From JBCBKZ01 sp039026975 (lineage in GTDB: Bacteria; Bacteroidota; Bacteroidia; J057), in contig JBCCLI010000036.1 of assembly GCA_039026975.1 (NCBI GenBank), forward strand, positions 1-26,918: a DNA stretch of 26,918 nt, given 5' to 3'. Below the pieces are notes generated by a model. That model was not told where the DNA came from. It ran no database searches and saw only the letters and a list, made by a program, of their open reading frames with translations. A program made the position numbers and the translations under genes. Shown here in pieces: positions 1-9,159 of this stretch (its first letter is position 1; every line of letters begins with the position of its first letter).

Positions 1-408
<408 letters not shown>

Positions 409-630
409 TTTTCTTCCCACATGAAGCGCACTATAAGTGCGCAAGATACACAAACAGTGTGATCAACATGTGTACAATTGCCAGTTGCTACTGTGTATTC
501 CAACATGATCAAATACAAAATATAGCTGATCATTCATTGATCTGATCTTTACCACATAGGGAGTATGTAGTTGCTATGATACATGCCAAGCACGAAAAGT
601 CTAACAGCATATCGTGCAATAACCCCAAAG
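409..630 (+). other. 23S-5S internal transcribed spacer with a small hairpin
   Basis: This spacer of about 220 nt lies between the 23S and 5S genes. I see no tRNA cloverleaf in it. A perfect 7-bp stem with a 3-nt loop (GCGCACT-ATA-AGTGCGC, 426-442) lies just after the 23S end and may take part in rRNA processing. That role is an inference. Confidence 0.7.
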
Positions 631-743
631 AGTAGGTGACCATAGCATGGAGGTACACCTCTTTCCATTCCGAACAGAGAAGTTAAGCTCCATAACGCCG
701 ATGGTACTGCGGTAGAACGTGGAAGAGTAGGTAGTCGCCAGTT
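631..743 (+). rRNA. rrf: 5S ribosomal RNA
   Basis: The core CCGAACAGAGAAGTTAAG and the later GATGGTACTGC and GAGAGTAGGT-like blocks are diagnostic of bacterial 5S rRNA. The terminal helix I can be drawn between GGTGAC (635-640) and GTCGCC (734-739), with one G-U pair. The ends are accurate to a few nucleotides. It lies about 220 nt after the 23S gene and is followed directly by a terminator, so it closes the rRNA operon. Confidence 0.95.
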
Positions 744-752
744 TTTACAACA

Positions 753-785
753 ACCCCCTTCACTTTTGTGAAGGGGGTCTTTGTT
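753..785 (+). terminator. Intrinsic terminator of the rRNA operon
   Basis: A perfect 11-bp stem (ACCCCCTTCAC / GTGAAGGGGGT) with a TTTT loop is followed by a T-rich tail (CTTTGTTT). It begins 10 nt after the 5S gene and is the strongest terminator-like structure in the window. Confidence 0.93.
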
Positions 786-1190
786 TGTAGCTATTCCTCT
801 GAACCCTCCTTCAGCGCTACGCAAGATCCCGTTTGACCCCACAGCCATACCCAAAGACCCAATGAGATAACGCAGCTTTTTTGATACGGGCGAAGAGCAT
901 GCGTAAGGGCAAGACACCTTTCCCCAGCTTTTGGGCACTGTCTGCTTCAGCTGACGAAGGATTTATGAGAATATACCAGCAGCTCATCCACCCTTATTTT
1001 ACTTTACCCTAAGAACCATCCCGCCCCGCCAGCGGTCGAATGTCCTGACCGCCAATCCCTGAAAAGTTTCCCATAATGCTCTGCCAGCGATCAAATGCCT
1101 TGAGCACGAACACCTGAAACGCTTACCCCCTTTCCTTCCAGTAAAAAATCATATATCTTTTCTCCTCACTATTAAAACCACACCATCAGC
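786..1190. other. Intergenic region with a 55-bp-period diverged direct repeat
   Basis: I see no convincing gene here. Two diverged 41-bp direct copies lie at 1029-1069 and 1084-1124. Both begin CCAGCG and share blocks such as TCNAATGYCYTGA and CCTGAAAMG. They lie about 65-160 bp upstream of the next gene. An open frame antisense to the 5S gene that extends into this region is not credible as a protein. Confidence 0.5.
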
Positions 1191-2429
1191 ATGCGTGTAT
1201 ATCTACTTGTTCTACTGACTATTCTCATTATTTCTGTACAAGCTCAGGATCATACAGAGCTCATCATCGTCAATAAGATAGATCACCTATCTACTCTGGC
1301 TAGAGAGCCTATGGTAGCAGAGCATCCCAATGGGAGCCTGTTTGTTACAGGATACATGAATGGAAGTGATAGCCCTCAGCTGTGGGAAAGCAGAGACTAC
1401 GGGAAGACCTGGCAATCTGTAGACGTAGGAACACCTGATGAAGGCGCCCAGGGAAATTCTGATGTAGACCTGTATATAGATTCTCTCGGAAATATATTTC
1501 TCCTAAGCATGACCTACACCAAACTCCCGGAAGACATCAGTAATTTTGACTTTGCTACCATGAAGGGGGAACAAATCACCATAGGGGTAAGTAGAGATGA
1601 AGGAAAGAGCTGGGACTGGGAGGTTATCTCTCAGAGAGACTATGATGATAGACCCTGGATTACGGCCTCATCTAATGGGGATATGCACATCATTTGGAAT
1701 GATGGCAAGGGCGTTCATTATGCTAGCAGTAAAGACGCTGGAAAAAGTTGGCAGAGACAGCCGGATGTCCATTCTAAGGGAGGGTCCAGCTTTTTGGCCA
1801 GTGGGCCACACGGACAATTAGCGGTCAGGGTCTCGCCCATGTCTGCTTCAGGCTTTCAAATGGATAAAGGAGTAGATTTTATCAGGCTAAGCCTGGATGA
1901 GGGGAAAAGTTGGCAGGATGTAGCACTGCCCGGAAATAGGGATTGGAGTGAAGATTTTAGTGGGATTCCCAGATGGGTAGAACCAGTAGCTTTTGACAGG
2001 GAAGATAATCTGTATGCCATGTGGAGTGAAGGCAAAGAGATGAAGCTAGCAATGTCAACAGATTATGGAGAGAGCTGGCAGGAGTATGTCATTTCTAACA
2101 CTCAGGATACTACTTATTATCCGTATATGGTCATGAGTAAGCAGGGACTTTTATGTACATGGACGAGTGGATTCAATGAACATATTAGGCATTATGCAGC
2201 AGTGGTGAAAATGGATGTTACAAATGTGAAGGTATATACTGTAGACCCTTTGAAGCTGGATATGTGGTCCAGGTTTTCTGTAGGAGAGTATCAACGGTCC
2301 ACCGGAGGAGAATACTTCCCTATCATTTCTCTTGCAAATGGGAACATAGGCATGGTGACCACCATCCAAAATTCTCAGGCGAATAGAGTTGGCTTCAGCT
2401 GGTGGGAATTGAGACTGAGTGAGTTTTAA
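1191..2429 (+). CDS. Secreted sialidase-like Asp-box (BNR repeat) protein
   Basis: This 412-residue protein begins with a clear signal peptide (hydrophobic residues 4-17, then AQA-type cleavage near residue 18-19), so it is exported. Five Asp-box motifs (S-x-D-x-G-x-x-W) are visible: SRDYGKTW (67-74), SRDEGKSW (134-141), SKDAGKSW (180-187), SLDEGKSW (234-241) and STDYGESW (289-296). Their regular spacing indicates a six-bladed sialidase-type beta-propeller. The family includes exo-alpha-sialidases and many non-catalytic propellers. I could not confirm the arginine triad or catalytic Tyr/Glu of true sialidases, so enzymatic activity is open. It is a single gene with no operon partner: the next gene is on the other strand. 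The start at 1191 gives the intact signal peptide. Confidence 0.85.
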   Translation: MRVYLLVLLTILIISVQAQDHTELIIVNKIDHLSTLAREPMVAEHPNGSLFVTGYMNGSDSPQLWESRDYGKTWQSVDVGTPDEGAQGNSDVDLYIDSLGNIFLLSMTYTKLPEDISNFDFATMKGEQITIGVSRDEGKSWDWEVISQRDYDDRPWITASSNGDMHIIWNDGKGVHYASSKDAGKSWQRQPDVHSKGGSSFLASGPHGQLAVRVSPMSASGFQMDKGVDFIRLSLDEGKSWQDVALPGNRDWSEDFSGIPRWVEPVAFDREDNLYAMWSEGKEMKLAMSTDYGESWQEYVISNTQDTTYYPYMVMSKQGLLCTWTSGFNEHIRHYAAVVKMDVTNVKVYTVDPLKLDMWSRFSVGEYQRSTGGEYFPIISLANGNIGMVTTIQNSQANRVGFSWWELRLSEF

Positions 2430-2590
2430 GGTAAGTTCTGATGGTTTAATGTATAAACGCACGAATGAATTGCTCATACATTATCTATGGACTCTCGTCA
2501 TTTAGTGGGTAGGCTGCCCAATGCTAGCCTCTTAAGCTGGATAAAGGCTCTCAGAGTTGTAGAAGGATTATAATTTTGGATTGAGCTTAC

Positions 2591-3289
2591 CTACCAACAC
2601 CATCCATCAACAGCCATGATGACCCCCACTTTTAGGTTGAAGAGGTCCGGGCGTATGGTATCAATCTGATAGTCAGCAATGCCTTCATTAACCCTGACCG
2701 TGCTTAGGTTGGCAAAAGGAACTCTTCCTGTGTTCAGGTAAGTCCCTCTAATATCAAGAAAAACGGTATTACTGAGAGGGATCATCAATCCACCTGCTAC
2801 TCCCACCTCAAAATTTACCTGGGTGTTGACCATTTCGCATACGGCCTCATCATAGGAATGATCATCTACCATTTCTTCAATGCCATATACACCCATCCCC
2901 ACCAGGAAATCAGCATAGGGAAGGATCCACTTTGTATTCTGAGGGGTAATTCTGGTTATTCCGTGAAGGCTGATCTGCTTATTAGAGATAGTGAGTTCTC
3001 CTTCTATTCCTTGAGCAGGGGAAATTAGGGCATCCACTCTTTCTTCTCCGGCATATAAGGCAGTGAACTGAGCACCGAACTGCAGACTTACAGGGGAAGC
3101 TTTCTTAACATTGGGACTTAAAAATTCAAATCCTAGTCCCACAGCATTACGGTAATCTGAGGAAGCTATAGTACCCACCCTAGGCTGGAAGGAAGCGTGA
3201 ATGCCAAATACGGCTTGGGCCCTCAAAGAGAGACTACTTATACCTACAAAGAGTAGAGAGAGGAAGATTCGGGTAAATATTCTATACAT
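2591..3289 (-). CDS. Small outer-membrane beta-barrel family protein
   Basis: The 232-residue protein has an N-terminal signal peptide (MYRIFTRIFLSLLFVGISS, cleavage near LRAQA, about residue 25). It is followed by alternating hydrophobic/polar stretches rich in glycine and aromatics, typical of an 8-10-stranded outer-membrane barrel: VFGIHASFQPRVG, LQFGAQFTALYAG, FEVGVAGGLMIPL, VFLDIRGTYLNTG and LKVGVIMAVDG. No enzymatic motif is visible. It resembles the many uncharacterised porin-like barrels of Bacteroidota. It is transcribed divergently from the methyltransferase at 3450, with a 160-bp shared upstream region. The protein ends in GWCW rather than the usual terminal Phe, which is slightly unusual for a barrel. 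Confidence 0.7.
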   Translation of the reverse strand: MYRIFTRIFLSLLFVGISSLSLRAQAVFGIHASFQPRVGTIASSDYRNAVGLGFEFLSPNVKKASPVSLQFGAQFTALYAGEERVDALISPAQGIEGELTISNKQISLHGITRITPQNTKWILPYADFLVGMGVYGIEEMVDDHSYDEAVCEMVNTQVNFEVGVAGGLMIPLSNTVFLDIRGTYLNTGRVPFANLSTVRVNEGIADYQIDTIRPDLFNLKVGVIMAVDGWCW

Positions 3290-3449
3290 GTATGCTTAGG
3301 ATTAGATGGGACTTTTCATAATATAACTACTTTCGGTATAAATTGTCTTACACTATGAGTAGGTGTGTCATTCTTTTGAATAAGCGTGTTAAACGCTGCT
3401 AATGGAAAAGGAGAACATTATTCCTGGGTATTAGTCATAGATAGAAAAC

Positions 3450-4076
3450 ATGCATCTTATGAAGCTGGAATCGGATAAACTGGAAAAATTCTGGGAAGAT
3501 AGATACAGAGAAGCTCGAACGGGCTGGGACATAGGCTATGCTTCCACTCCATTAGTGGCATACATAGATCAACTAGCTAATAAAGAGGTGAAGATTCTCA
3601 TACCTGGGGCAGGGAATGCTTATGAGGCCGAGTATTTATTCAGGCGCGGGTTCACCAGTGTTCATGTATTAGATATAGCAGCTTATCCACTTAACTCATT
3701 ACAGACACGTCTACCGGATTTTCCTTCCAAGCAGCTTATTCAAGAAAATTTCTTCACACATAAAGGGCAGTATGATCTGATATTAGAACAAACCTTCTTT
3801 TGTTCCTTTGATCCAGCACCGGAAAATAGGGCTGCATACGCCCACAAGATGGCTAGCCTACTAAAGCCTAATGGGAAACTAGTAGGCCTTTGGTTTAAGC
3901 ATCCTTTAGATAGACTTTCAGGCAGAAGGCCTTTTGGGGGCTCCAGGGAAGAATATGTAGGCTATTTACAGCCATACTTTGACATAGTAGTATTTGAAGA
4001 TGCTCGTAATTCTATTCCCCCAAGAATGGGGAATGAGCTTTTTGGAATTTTCAAGCGGAAAGCTAGGGGAGCTTAA
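3450..4076 (+). CDS. SAM-dependent methyltransferase, TPMT (thiopurine S-methyltransferase) family
   Basis: This 208-residue protein is complete for the TPMT family, which transfers a methyl group from S-adenosylmethionine to thiol or similar soft nucleophiles. Seen in the sequence: the family N-terminus FWEDRYREARTGWD (14-27), SAM motif I as ILIPGAGNAYEAEYL (49-63), the acidic end of strand 2 as VHVLDI (71-76), the family block LEQTFFCSFDP (about 111-121), and a C-terminal strand ELFGIFKRK. The substrate is unknown; related proteins detoxify thiols, selenium or tellurite. A second in-frame ATG at 3459 is an equally possible start. The 3' end overlaps the convergent histidine kinase gene by 4 bp, so the two stops interlock. 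Confidence 0.88.
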   Translation: MHLMKLESDKLEKFWEDRYREARTGWDIGYASTPLVAYIDQLANKEVKILIPGAGNAYEAEYLFRRGFTSVHVLDIAAYPLNSLQTRLPDFPSKQLIQENFFTHKGQYDLILEQTFFCSFDPAPENRAAYAHKMASLLKPNGKLVGLWFKHPLDRLSGRRPFGGSREEYVGYLQPYFDIVVFEDARNSIPPRMGNELFGIFKRKARGA

Positions 4077-5452
4077 GCCTGATTTTTCAATACAGTAGTA
4101 AACACACTACCCACCCCTAGCTCTGATACTACATGTATTTCTCCATCTAGTTTTTCTATCAGGTGCTTAGTGATGGCTAATCCGAATCCTCTTCCCTCAT
4201 ACTCATCCTCTGCATGTAATCGCTCAAAGGGGGCAAAAATTCTTTCGAGGTACTTTTCATTGATGCCTATCCCATTATCCACTACACTTATCATTACTTG
4301 GCTTCCTTCCTGTTTTCCAAGGATGGTAACCTGTGGGGTTTGATGCTTATTAAACTTAATGCCATTGATAATCAGGTTTTGCAGCACAATCTTCATATAG
4401 CTTTTGACAGAATAAACCTCTGGAAGTGGTTTAGGAATATGTATTTCATGGGGAGCAGGGAATTGAGCTGCATGTTCCTTTTTAATATCACCTATAATTC
4501 CAGAAAGGTCTACCCTTTCAAAGCAGTCTTCCGCTTTATGATGGGTAAGACGGGTAAAGGCCAGTAAGTCAGTTAAAATTTCTTCAAGTGTTTTAGCTCC
4601 TTTATGCGCAAAATCCAGGTAGGAGAGTGCATGCTCATCCCCCAGGGTTCCCAGTCTTCTTTTAAGAAGATCTTGAAAACTGATTACCGTTCTCAGGGGG
4701 GCTTTTAAGTCGTGGGAAGCTATGTAGGTAAAGTTCTTTAGATCTGTAATTCTATTAGCTAGTTCCTTATTTTTCTGTTTGATCTCTTGTTGTTGGACCT
4801 CAATGATTTCCCGCTGTCTGTGCAAAAAACCAGCTGTAAAGTGCAAGGAAACTAGCCCCAGGAATAGACCAAAAATAGCAATCAAGGTAAGGTTCACTAC
4901 GATGGGGGTGGGGTAGTGCTGACTGACAGCAAACCCGTGAAGCCCTAATATGATAGATCCATAAATGGCCATTGAAATCATCCACTTCGCATGTATAAAC
5001 TTGAAAGAGACAAATATGCAGCAGATCAGGATTATGCCTCCCACCTCAAATACATGGTAAGGATGGACATAGGTTAAGTCAACGGCATAGTAATCCTTGA
5101 TGATGAAATGAATAAAGAATATGATGGTGTTACACAAGAAATAAAGAAAAATTACCAGGGAAATTTTCTTTTTTCTAATCAGGTAGATATTACCAAGCCA
5201 TATAATAGATACAACTGATTCCCAAAAAAGATCTATACCAATATTCCCTTCGAAAGGATGTATTAAGCGATTTAGGATGGTTACTATGCTGATGAAAAAT
5301 GTTAAATGGAACAAATGCTTCCCCACTCGCCTTTCATAAGAAGGTTCCTTAGGATAATCTTGAAGTATGATATTCTCCCACTTAAGAAACGTATTCTTAA
5401 GAAGTAGAAAGAGCTTGGAAGGAGTGAGAGCGGAAACGGGCAATGGCTTCAT
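4073..5452 (-). CDS. Membrane sensor histidine kinase (orphan)
   Basis: The 459-residue protein has an N-terminal membrane domain with about six hydrophobic helices (near 48-66, 72-92, 97-119, 135-152, 157-175 and 184-206). A short coiled coil (about 212-240, EIIEVQQQEIKQKNKEL) leads into a complete kinase core. The H-box is ASHDLKAPL with phospho-acceptor His247. The N-box is LQNLIINGIKFNK (357-369). DNGIGI (392-397) is the G1 box, FAPFERLH (407-413) the F box and GRGFGLAI (420-427) the G2 box. All ATP-binding boxes are present, so it should be active. No receiver domain is fused and no response-regulator gene is adjacent, so its partner is elsewhere. The membrane domain belongs to no sensor family I can name; without periplasmic loops of size, it may sense the membrane itself. 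Confidence 0.93.
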   Translation of the reverse strand: MKPLPVSALTPSKLFLLLKNTFLKWENIILQDYPKEPSYERRVGKHLFHLTFFISIVTILNRLIHPFEGNIGIDLFWESVVSIIWLGNIYLIRKKKISLVIFLYFLCNTIIFFIHFIIKDYYAVDLTYVHPYHVFEVGGIILICCIFVSFKFIHAKWMISMAIYGSIILGLHGFAVSQHYPTPIVVNLTLIAIFGLFLGLVSLHFTAGFLHRQREIIEVQQQEIKQKNKELANRITDLKNFTYIASHDLKAPLRTVISFQDLLKRRLGTLGDEHALSYLDFAHKGAKTLEEILTDLLAFTRLTHHKAEDCFERVDLSGIIGDIKKEHAAQFPAPHEIHIPKPLPEVYSVKSYMKIVLQNLIINGIKFNKHQTPQVTILGKQEGSQVMISVVDNGIGINEKYLERIFAPFERLHAEDEYEGRGFGLAITKHLIEKLDGEIHVVSELGVGSVFTTVLKNQA

Positions 5453-5774
5453 GGCTGAATGACTGACCGCTCAAAAGAGCCGTTGTTACGGTATAATCTC
5501 TTAAAATACGAAAATCAAATCATTTGAACACGGAAATACTCATTTATTTCAGTTTATCTTAGAATTAAATTTTTGACTGGATAAATCGCTGGGTAGTAGA
5601 TCTTTTAGCAGACTGTGTATTTAAGTGTTGTGATCTTCCTGGGAATCTTATTAACTGAATGGAGATAATGTTAGGTAGATCCCCAACATCTGCAAATCTG
5701 ATCTAAAGGATGGCACAGCACTAAGCCTACAAATGGGAAGTGGATATTCTCATGCGGGAAGATAGGCTCCCATT
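5453..5774. other. Intergenic region, no feature recognised
   Basis: These 322 bp lie between the histidine kinase start and the 3' end of the next minus-strand gene. They should contain the kinase promoter. I see no RNA gene, repeat or convincing terminator. Confidence 0.5.
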
Positions 5775-6755
5775 TTACTCATCTACCATTTCTATGAAAA
5801 TCTGTTCAGTGGTATAGGTATGGACGCCATCTACAGATACATCCATGTTTCTAAGTGAGGAAATGTAGTATGGGATTCCGGGATAGTAGAAATAGAGAAA
5901 GATATTTTCGGTTTCTATATTGAGCTCAGCATTTTTAAGGGCTTCTTCTGTATCAGTTCCCTCAGGTAGCATACTGGAGACTATTTCCTTCACAAAATTG
6001 AAAATATCCTCCTGCTCTGGCACCATTCGGTGGGTAAATTGGCAGTAATAGTCAAGGGTATCTACTTCCTGAAAGTAGATAGAAGCATTAGCTTTTAAAG
6101 GCTCTCCTCCCATAGGATTAGGGAGAGCATCCTCATAAGTAAAGGTATCAATGGAGGATAACTCAGCTCCTAATGGAAAATGGATGTATTGGAGCTCATT
6201 CAGTAAGGTGTATTCTACGCCATCCTTAGACCCATATATTTGCATGAATGGGGAGATAAACCGCTTCACCTTTTCATAGGTTTCCTTGGGCCTGTCTTTT
6301 GTTAGGGCCACTAATTTATTAAGGCCTCTCTTGATTCTTTCTCCTATCTCTTCAGTATTTTCTACATATAAAAATTCTCCTAGTTCATTGGTTTTATAAA
6401 TAGCTTCTTCCATCCCAAACTCTGGAATACTTTTGAGTTGCTCTGCTGTAATACCTGGAATGGAGTTTATGGCATTTTGGAAACGGTAGCTAATAGTGTA
6501 AGATGAGTCTGTAGAATCCTGCACAGTAAAGGTACTAAGGTAGGAGGTGGAATCTATTTTATTGACTTTAATATCATTCCATGATTTTTTCACCTTAGTT
6601 ACCTTAAAGGTGTAGGTATCACCTGTAGCCCAGTAAGCTACAAATGGAACGAAGGCAGTATCTATTAGGGTAGAATCCTGTGCGTGTATACTGGGGGTAG
6701 TACAAAAGAAAAAGCCACCGAAGAAAAGATAGCAAGCTGTATGAAACTTACTCAT
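5775..6755 (-). CDS. Exported protein of unknown function
   Basis: I do not recognise this family. The 326-residue protein (from the ATG at 6755) has a signal peptide: MSKFH, then a hydrophobic run with FFGGFFFC, and a likely cleavage near SIHAQD. The mature part is soluble, acidic and free of further membrane segments. It contains beta-rich stretches (YTFKVTKVKKSW, YTISYRFQNAI, YYCQFTHRMVPEQ) and a Lys/Arg-rich helix in the middle (IGERIKRGLNKLVALTKDRPKETYEKVKRF). There is no lipobox. An in-frame TTG six bases upstream (6761) is a possible but less likely start. A nested hairpin lies about 26 bp before the start. It reads divergently from the small gene at 6957. Confidence 0.75.
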   Translation of the reverse strand: MSKFHTACYLFFGGFFFCTTPSIHAQDSTLIDTAFVPFVAYWATGDTYTFKVTKVKKSWNDIKVNKIDSTSYLSTFTVQDSTDSSYTISYRFQNAINSIPGITAEQLKSIPEFGMEEAIYKTNELGEFLYVENTEEIGERIKRGLNKLVALTKDRPKETYEKVKRFISPFMQIYGSKDGVEYTLLNELQYIHFPLGAELSSIDTFTYEDALPNPMGGEPLKANASIYFQEVDTLDYYCQFTHRMVPEQEDIFNFVKEIVSSMLPEGTDTEEALKNAELNIETENIFLYFYYPGIPYYISSLRNMDVSVDGVHTYTTEQIFIEMVDE

Positions 6756-6780
6756 TGTCAATACGTTTGAGAATGTGTCA

Positions 6781-6821
6781 GGAATCTATTCATTCCTAAG
6801 AAAGAATGTAAGCAAGATTCC
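6781..6821 (-). promoter_or_regulatory. Nested inverted repeat in the leader of the 6755 gene
   Basis: Outer arms GGAATCT (6781-6787) and AGATTCC (6815-6821) and inner arms CATTC (6791-6795) and GAATG (6804-6808) are perfectly complementary. They can form a two-part hairpin about 26 bp upstream of the minus-strand ATG. It could be an operator or a 5' leader structure; the sequence does not decide. Confidence 0.35.
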
Positions 6822-6956
6822 TTTACTTTATAAATCAAATTTAGGATAGTAAAGGAGAAATGTTATAATCTAACCCAAAAAGAGGCGTTGTACATATGGA
6901 TAAAATTTCTCTTTTTGATAGGGTATAGCGTAATTAGATCAGGTAAACAGAATCAC

Positions 6957-7169
6957 ATGAATAAAAGCGATTTTCTCACTAAGACGAAGGAACTCCGCTC
7001 CGCTATTGAAAAAGCGTCTTCTATCGTAGAACACTTGGGCAATAACCTCTCTTCTGTGCAGCAGCCAGCTATCAATGCTCAGTGTAATGTGATACGGAAC
7101 TTTCTTTTACAAGTAGAACGACAGGAGCATCTCTTTACAGAGATGTTAGAAAAAAAGCTGAAAGAGTAG
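6957..7169 (+). CDS. Small helical protein of unknown function
   Basis: From the ATG at 6957 the product is 70 residues (MNKSDFLTKTKELRSAIEK...), highly charged and predicted to be mostly two helices (about 5-27 and 37-68), with no signal peptide or cysteine motif. An upstream in-frame ATG at 6888 would add 23 residues that look like translated leader (MYIWIKFLFLIGY...). I prefer 6957 because the residues from there on have the composition of a soluble protein. It cannot be assigned to a family. An intrinsic terminator begins before its stop codon, which supports a real transcription unit ending here. Confidence 0.6.
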   Translation: MNKSDFLTKTKELRSAIEKASSIVEHLGNNLSSVQQPAINAQCNVIRNFLLQVERQEHLFTEMLEKKLKE

Positions 7170-7186
7170 TTCTTTCAGCTTTTTTT
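7151..7186. terminator. Bidirectional intrinsic terminator overlapping a stop codon
   Basis: GCTGAAAGA (7157-7165) pairs perfectly with TCTTTCAGC (7171-7179), around the stop codon of the plus-strand gene. The stem is flanked by A6 on the left and T7 on the right, so it can terminate transcripts from either side. It serves both the 6957 gene and the convergent gene that ends at 7206. Confidence 0.85.
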
Positions 7187-7205
7187 ACCCTAATGCTTAT
7201 CCTTT

Positions 7206-7634
7206 TTATTTGAGAACCACCGGCTTAAGTTCACAGGAAGCAGCGGTAGATACAGCCTCCATGATGGTGGTACAATAGTCATTAATTTCCTCTAAGTAGG
7301 TGCTATAGTTGTCAGTGCTAATTTTATCTTTGACAGCTACCATCCACTCAAGAATTTTTTCAGGTTTACTCATATACAGGAAGAATAAAACTACTTTCTC
7401 CTCCTCTCCCTGGGTAGAAATACCGAGGGTGATCATATTTACAGGAGCGTGAAATTGGGCCTCCAGGATACGTTTCTGGTACTCATATACGCGCATCCCT
7501 TCCGGGCTTACCTCCTCTCCTTCATCAAATTTCCTCTCAATTGCAAGGGGATCAGCCCAGCCATCACATTCCAGTATGAGAGAGAAAAGGTTGAGATGGT
7601 CAAGCTGAGAAGCTGTTAATGATGATTTTTTCAT
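7206..7634 (-). CDS. Cytoplasmic protein of unknown function
   Basis: This 142-residue protein has no signal peptide or membrane segment. It is acidic, with an N-terminal helix (SQLDHLNLFSLILECDGW), a central beta-like part (VNMITLGISTQGEEEKVVLFFLYM) and a C-terminal helix with three cysteines spread over the protein. No catalytic motif or known domain is recognisable. The start is ATG at 7634. A 14-bp inverted repeat (7678-7691) lies about 44 bp upstream. It is convergent with the small 6957 gene and shares its terminator. Confidence 0.65.
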   Translation of the reverse strand: MKKSSLTASQLDHLNLFSLILECDGWADPLAIERKFDEGEEVSPEGMRVYEYQKRILEAQFHAPVNMITLGISTQGEEEKVVLFFLYMSKPEKILEWMVAVKDKISTDNYSTYLEEINDYCTTIMEAVSTAASCELKPVVLK

Positions 7635-7989
7635 GTGCAGTAAGTCTTTTGTTTCGGCAAATTCATTAAATCAGGTTGGTCCTAGTGGACCTAATCGTGT
7701 ACATTAAAAAGCCTCTCACAAAAGCGTATGTCTCCCGTTAAAATCAGCCATCAATATAGAGACTTTACTTTCCCTGCCAGAATGAAATCTGCTCAATGGT
7801 CATTTATCTGTCATGAAAGGGAATTCCGGGTAAATAGTGGGTAATATGAGGGAATATCGAGTTTGGAATTGCCTGAAAAAAGGGAAATTATGGATTTCTA
7901 TAAATAATGAGAAAGGAGAGTGGCAATGGTAGATGGCCATTGGGAGGCCATTATCTCTGGGAATAGTTAGCGGGTAATTCAGCTACACA
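7635..7989. other. Intergenic region with a short inverted repeat
   Basis: This 355-bp gap precedes the 7634 gene on the minus strand. It contains GGTCC-TAGT-GGACC (7678-7691), a 5-bp stem with a 4-nt loop, possibly an operator. I see nothing else. Confidence 0.4.
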
Positions 7990-9159
7990 TCAGAATACTT
8001 CTGCAATTCCTACATAAAAATTCTGGTCTTGAATGTTCCCCAGTCCGAAGGCATAATCAAATCTGATATTGAGATTTTCAGATTTGATGATCTTTAGGCG
8101 CAGGCCTCCTCCCATGGAGTATTTTAAATTTTGCCATTTGGCTTCTGATAAGGAGTTTGTGACATCTCCCATACCAGCGAAGAAGGTAAATCCAATTCTG
8201 TCGAGGGCCTGCCAGCGATATTCTGACTGGGCAAAGAAAGCGATTCTGTCCCTAAAGCGTCCTTCCTGGAAACCTCTCAGCAGAATAGGTCCCCCGAGTG
8301 CGGAAAGCTCTAGTGGCGGCGTATCTGACCAGGCTATGCGGGTATACCATTCGAAGGCGAGTATGTCAGGTCGGTTTTTAAAGGGTTTAAAGTACTGCCT
8401 GAAATCCAGCTTACTCAACATAAATTTATGGGTGCCACCAAAGGCCTTACCATAAAATCCGTGGGTAAATTCCAGGAAGTTTCCTGTACCAGCGTTTAAT
8501 ACATTATCCCGGCTATCATATGTAATGGCTAATTCCAGCCCGGCTGAAGTAGATCCTAAGGAGTCTTGAAGAGAAGTCCCTTTGGGCACTCCATCTACAG
8601 TCTCTTCCAAGCGGGTATTATATATGTAGTTGTATCTGATCCCCCCACCTACAAAAACATCCTTAAAGACGCGCTTTAGTAAAAGGGGCTCTACCAATAT
8701 ATTGTTAAAGGCTATTTCGGTTTTATTTTCGTCTGCCTGTAAGCTTCCTACTCCATAGTAGCTAAGTGGGAACTTGGAGAAATCCAGACTTCCTTTAAGC
8801 AGGTATTTCTCTTCATTGAAAAAAACTGTGTAGCCAGATTCAAAAATAAACTGATTTCTTAGGGTATAAAGAACGGAAAGGGGAAGGTTTGAGGTTCTGG
8901 TTTCAGGACTGGTTCCTTTAGGTTTAAAGAGAAACTTAGCTCCTATACCCATCCCAAGGGTAATAGCAGGTTCGTACACAGCTACAGGCGCCAGTACTAC
9001 CTTATTCTCGAAAATAGTGGAGTCTTTCTCTGCTGCTTTTTTGTTGATAGAGAATTCGAAGGCTTTAGTGATTTTTTCTACGAACTCCTGGGCAACTAAC
9101 TCAGTGGGTGACGCGCTCATGAATAGCAAAGCCACCACGACCATACGAAGAGATTTCAT
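7990..9159 (-). CDS. Omp85/BamA-type surface-antigen outer-membrane protein, barrel only
   Basis: The 389-residue protein has a signal peptide (residues 1-24, cleavage near LVAQE) and then a 16-stranded-type barrel of the bacterial surface antigen family. Diagnostic elements are the strand pair around YDSRDNVLNAGTGNFLEF (about 214-231), the Omp85 lid-lock motif LRGF (294-297), SEYRW shortly after it, and a barrel-type C-terminus ending in Phe (YVGIAEVF). No POTRA repeats can be placed: only about 30 residues separate the signal peptide from the first barrel strand. It is therefore a POTRA-less member like many in Bacteroidota, and not BamA itself. The function is unknown; related proteins export or anchor lipids and proteins. 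It stands alone, followed by a 500-bp AT-rich gap before the protease operon. Confidence 0.85.
   Translation of the reverse strand: MKSLRMVVVALLFMSASPTELVAQEFVEKITKAFEFSINKKAAEKDSTIFENKVVLAPVAVYEPAITLGMGIGAKFLFKPKGTSPETRTSNLPLSVLYTLRNQFIFESGYTVFFNEEKYLLKGSLDFSKFPLSYYGVGSLQADENKTEIAFNNILVEPLLLKRVFKDVFVGGGIRYNYIYNTRLEETVDGVPKGTSLQDSLGSTSAGLELAITYDSRDNVLNAGTGNFLEFTHGFYGKAFGGTHKFMLSKLDFRQYFKPFKNRPDILAFEWYTRIAWSDTPPLELSALGGPILLRGFQEGRFRDRIAFFAQSEYRWQALDRIGFTFFAGMGDVTNSLSEAKWQNLKYSMGGGLRLKIIKSENLNIRFDYAFGLGNIQDQNFYVGIAEVF

Noticed and set aside
409..630. tRNA gene in the 23S-5S spacer
   Set aside because: No cloverleaf, T-arm GTTCGAATC-like segment or acceptor pairing could be found.
549..938. 129-codon minus-strand frame
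   Set aside because: It runs antisense through the 5S rRNA gene and the terminator and has no protein-like features.
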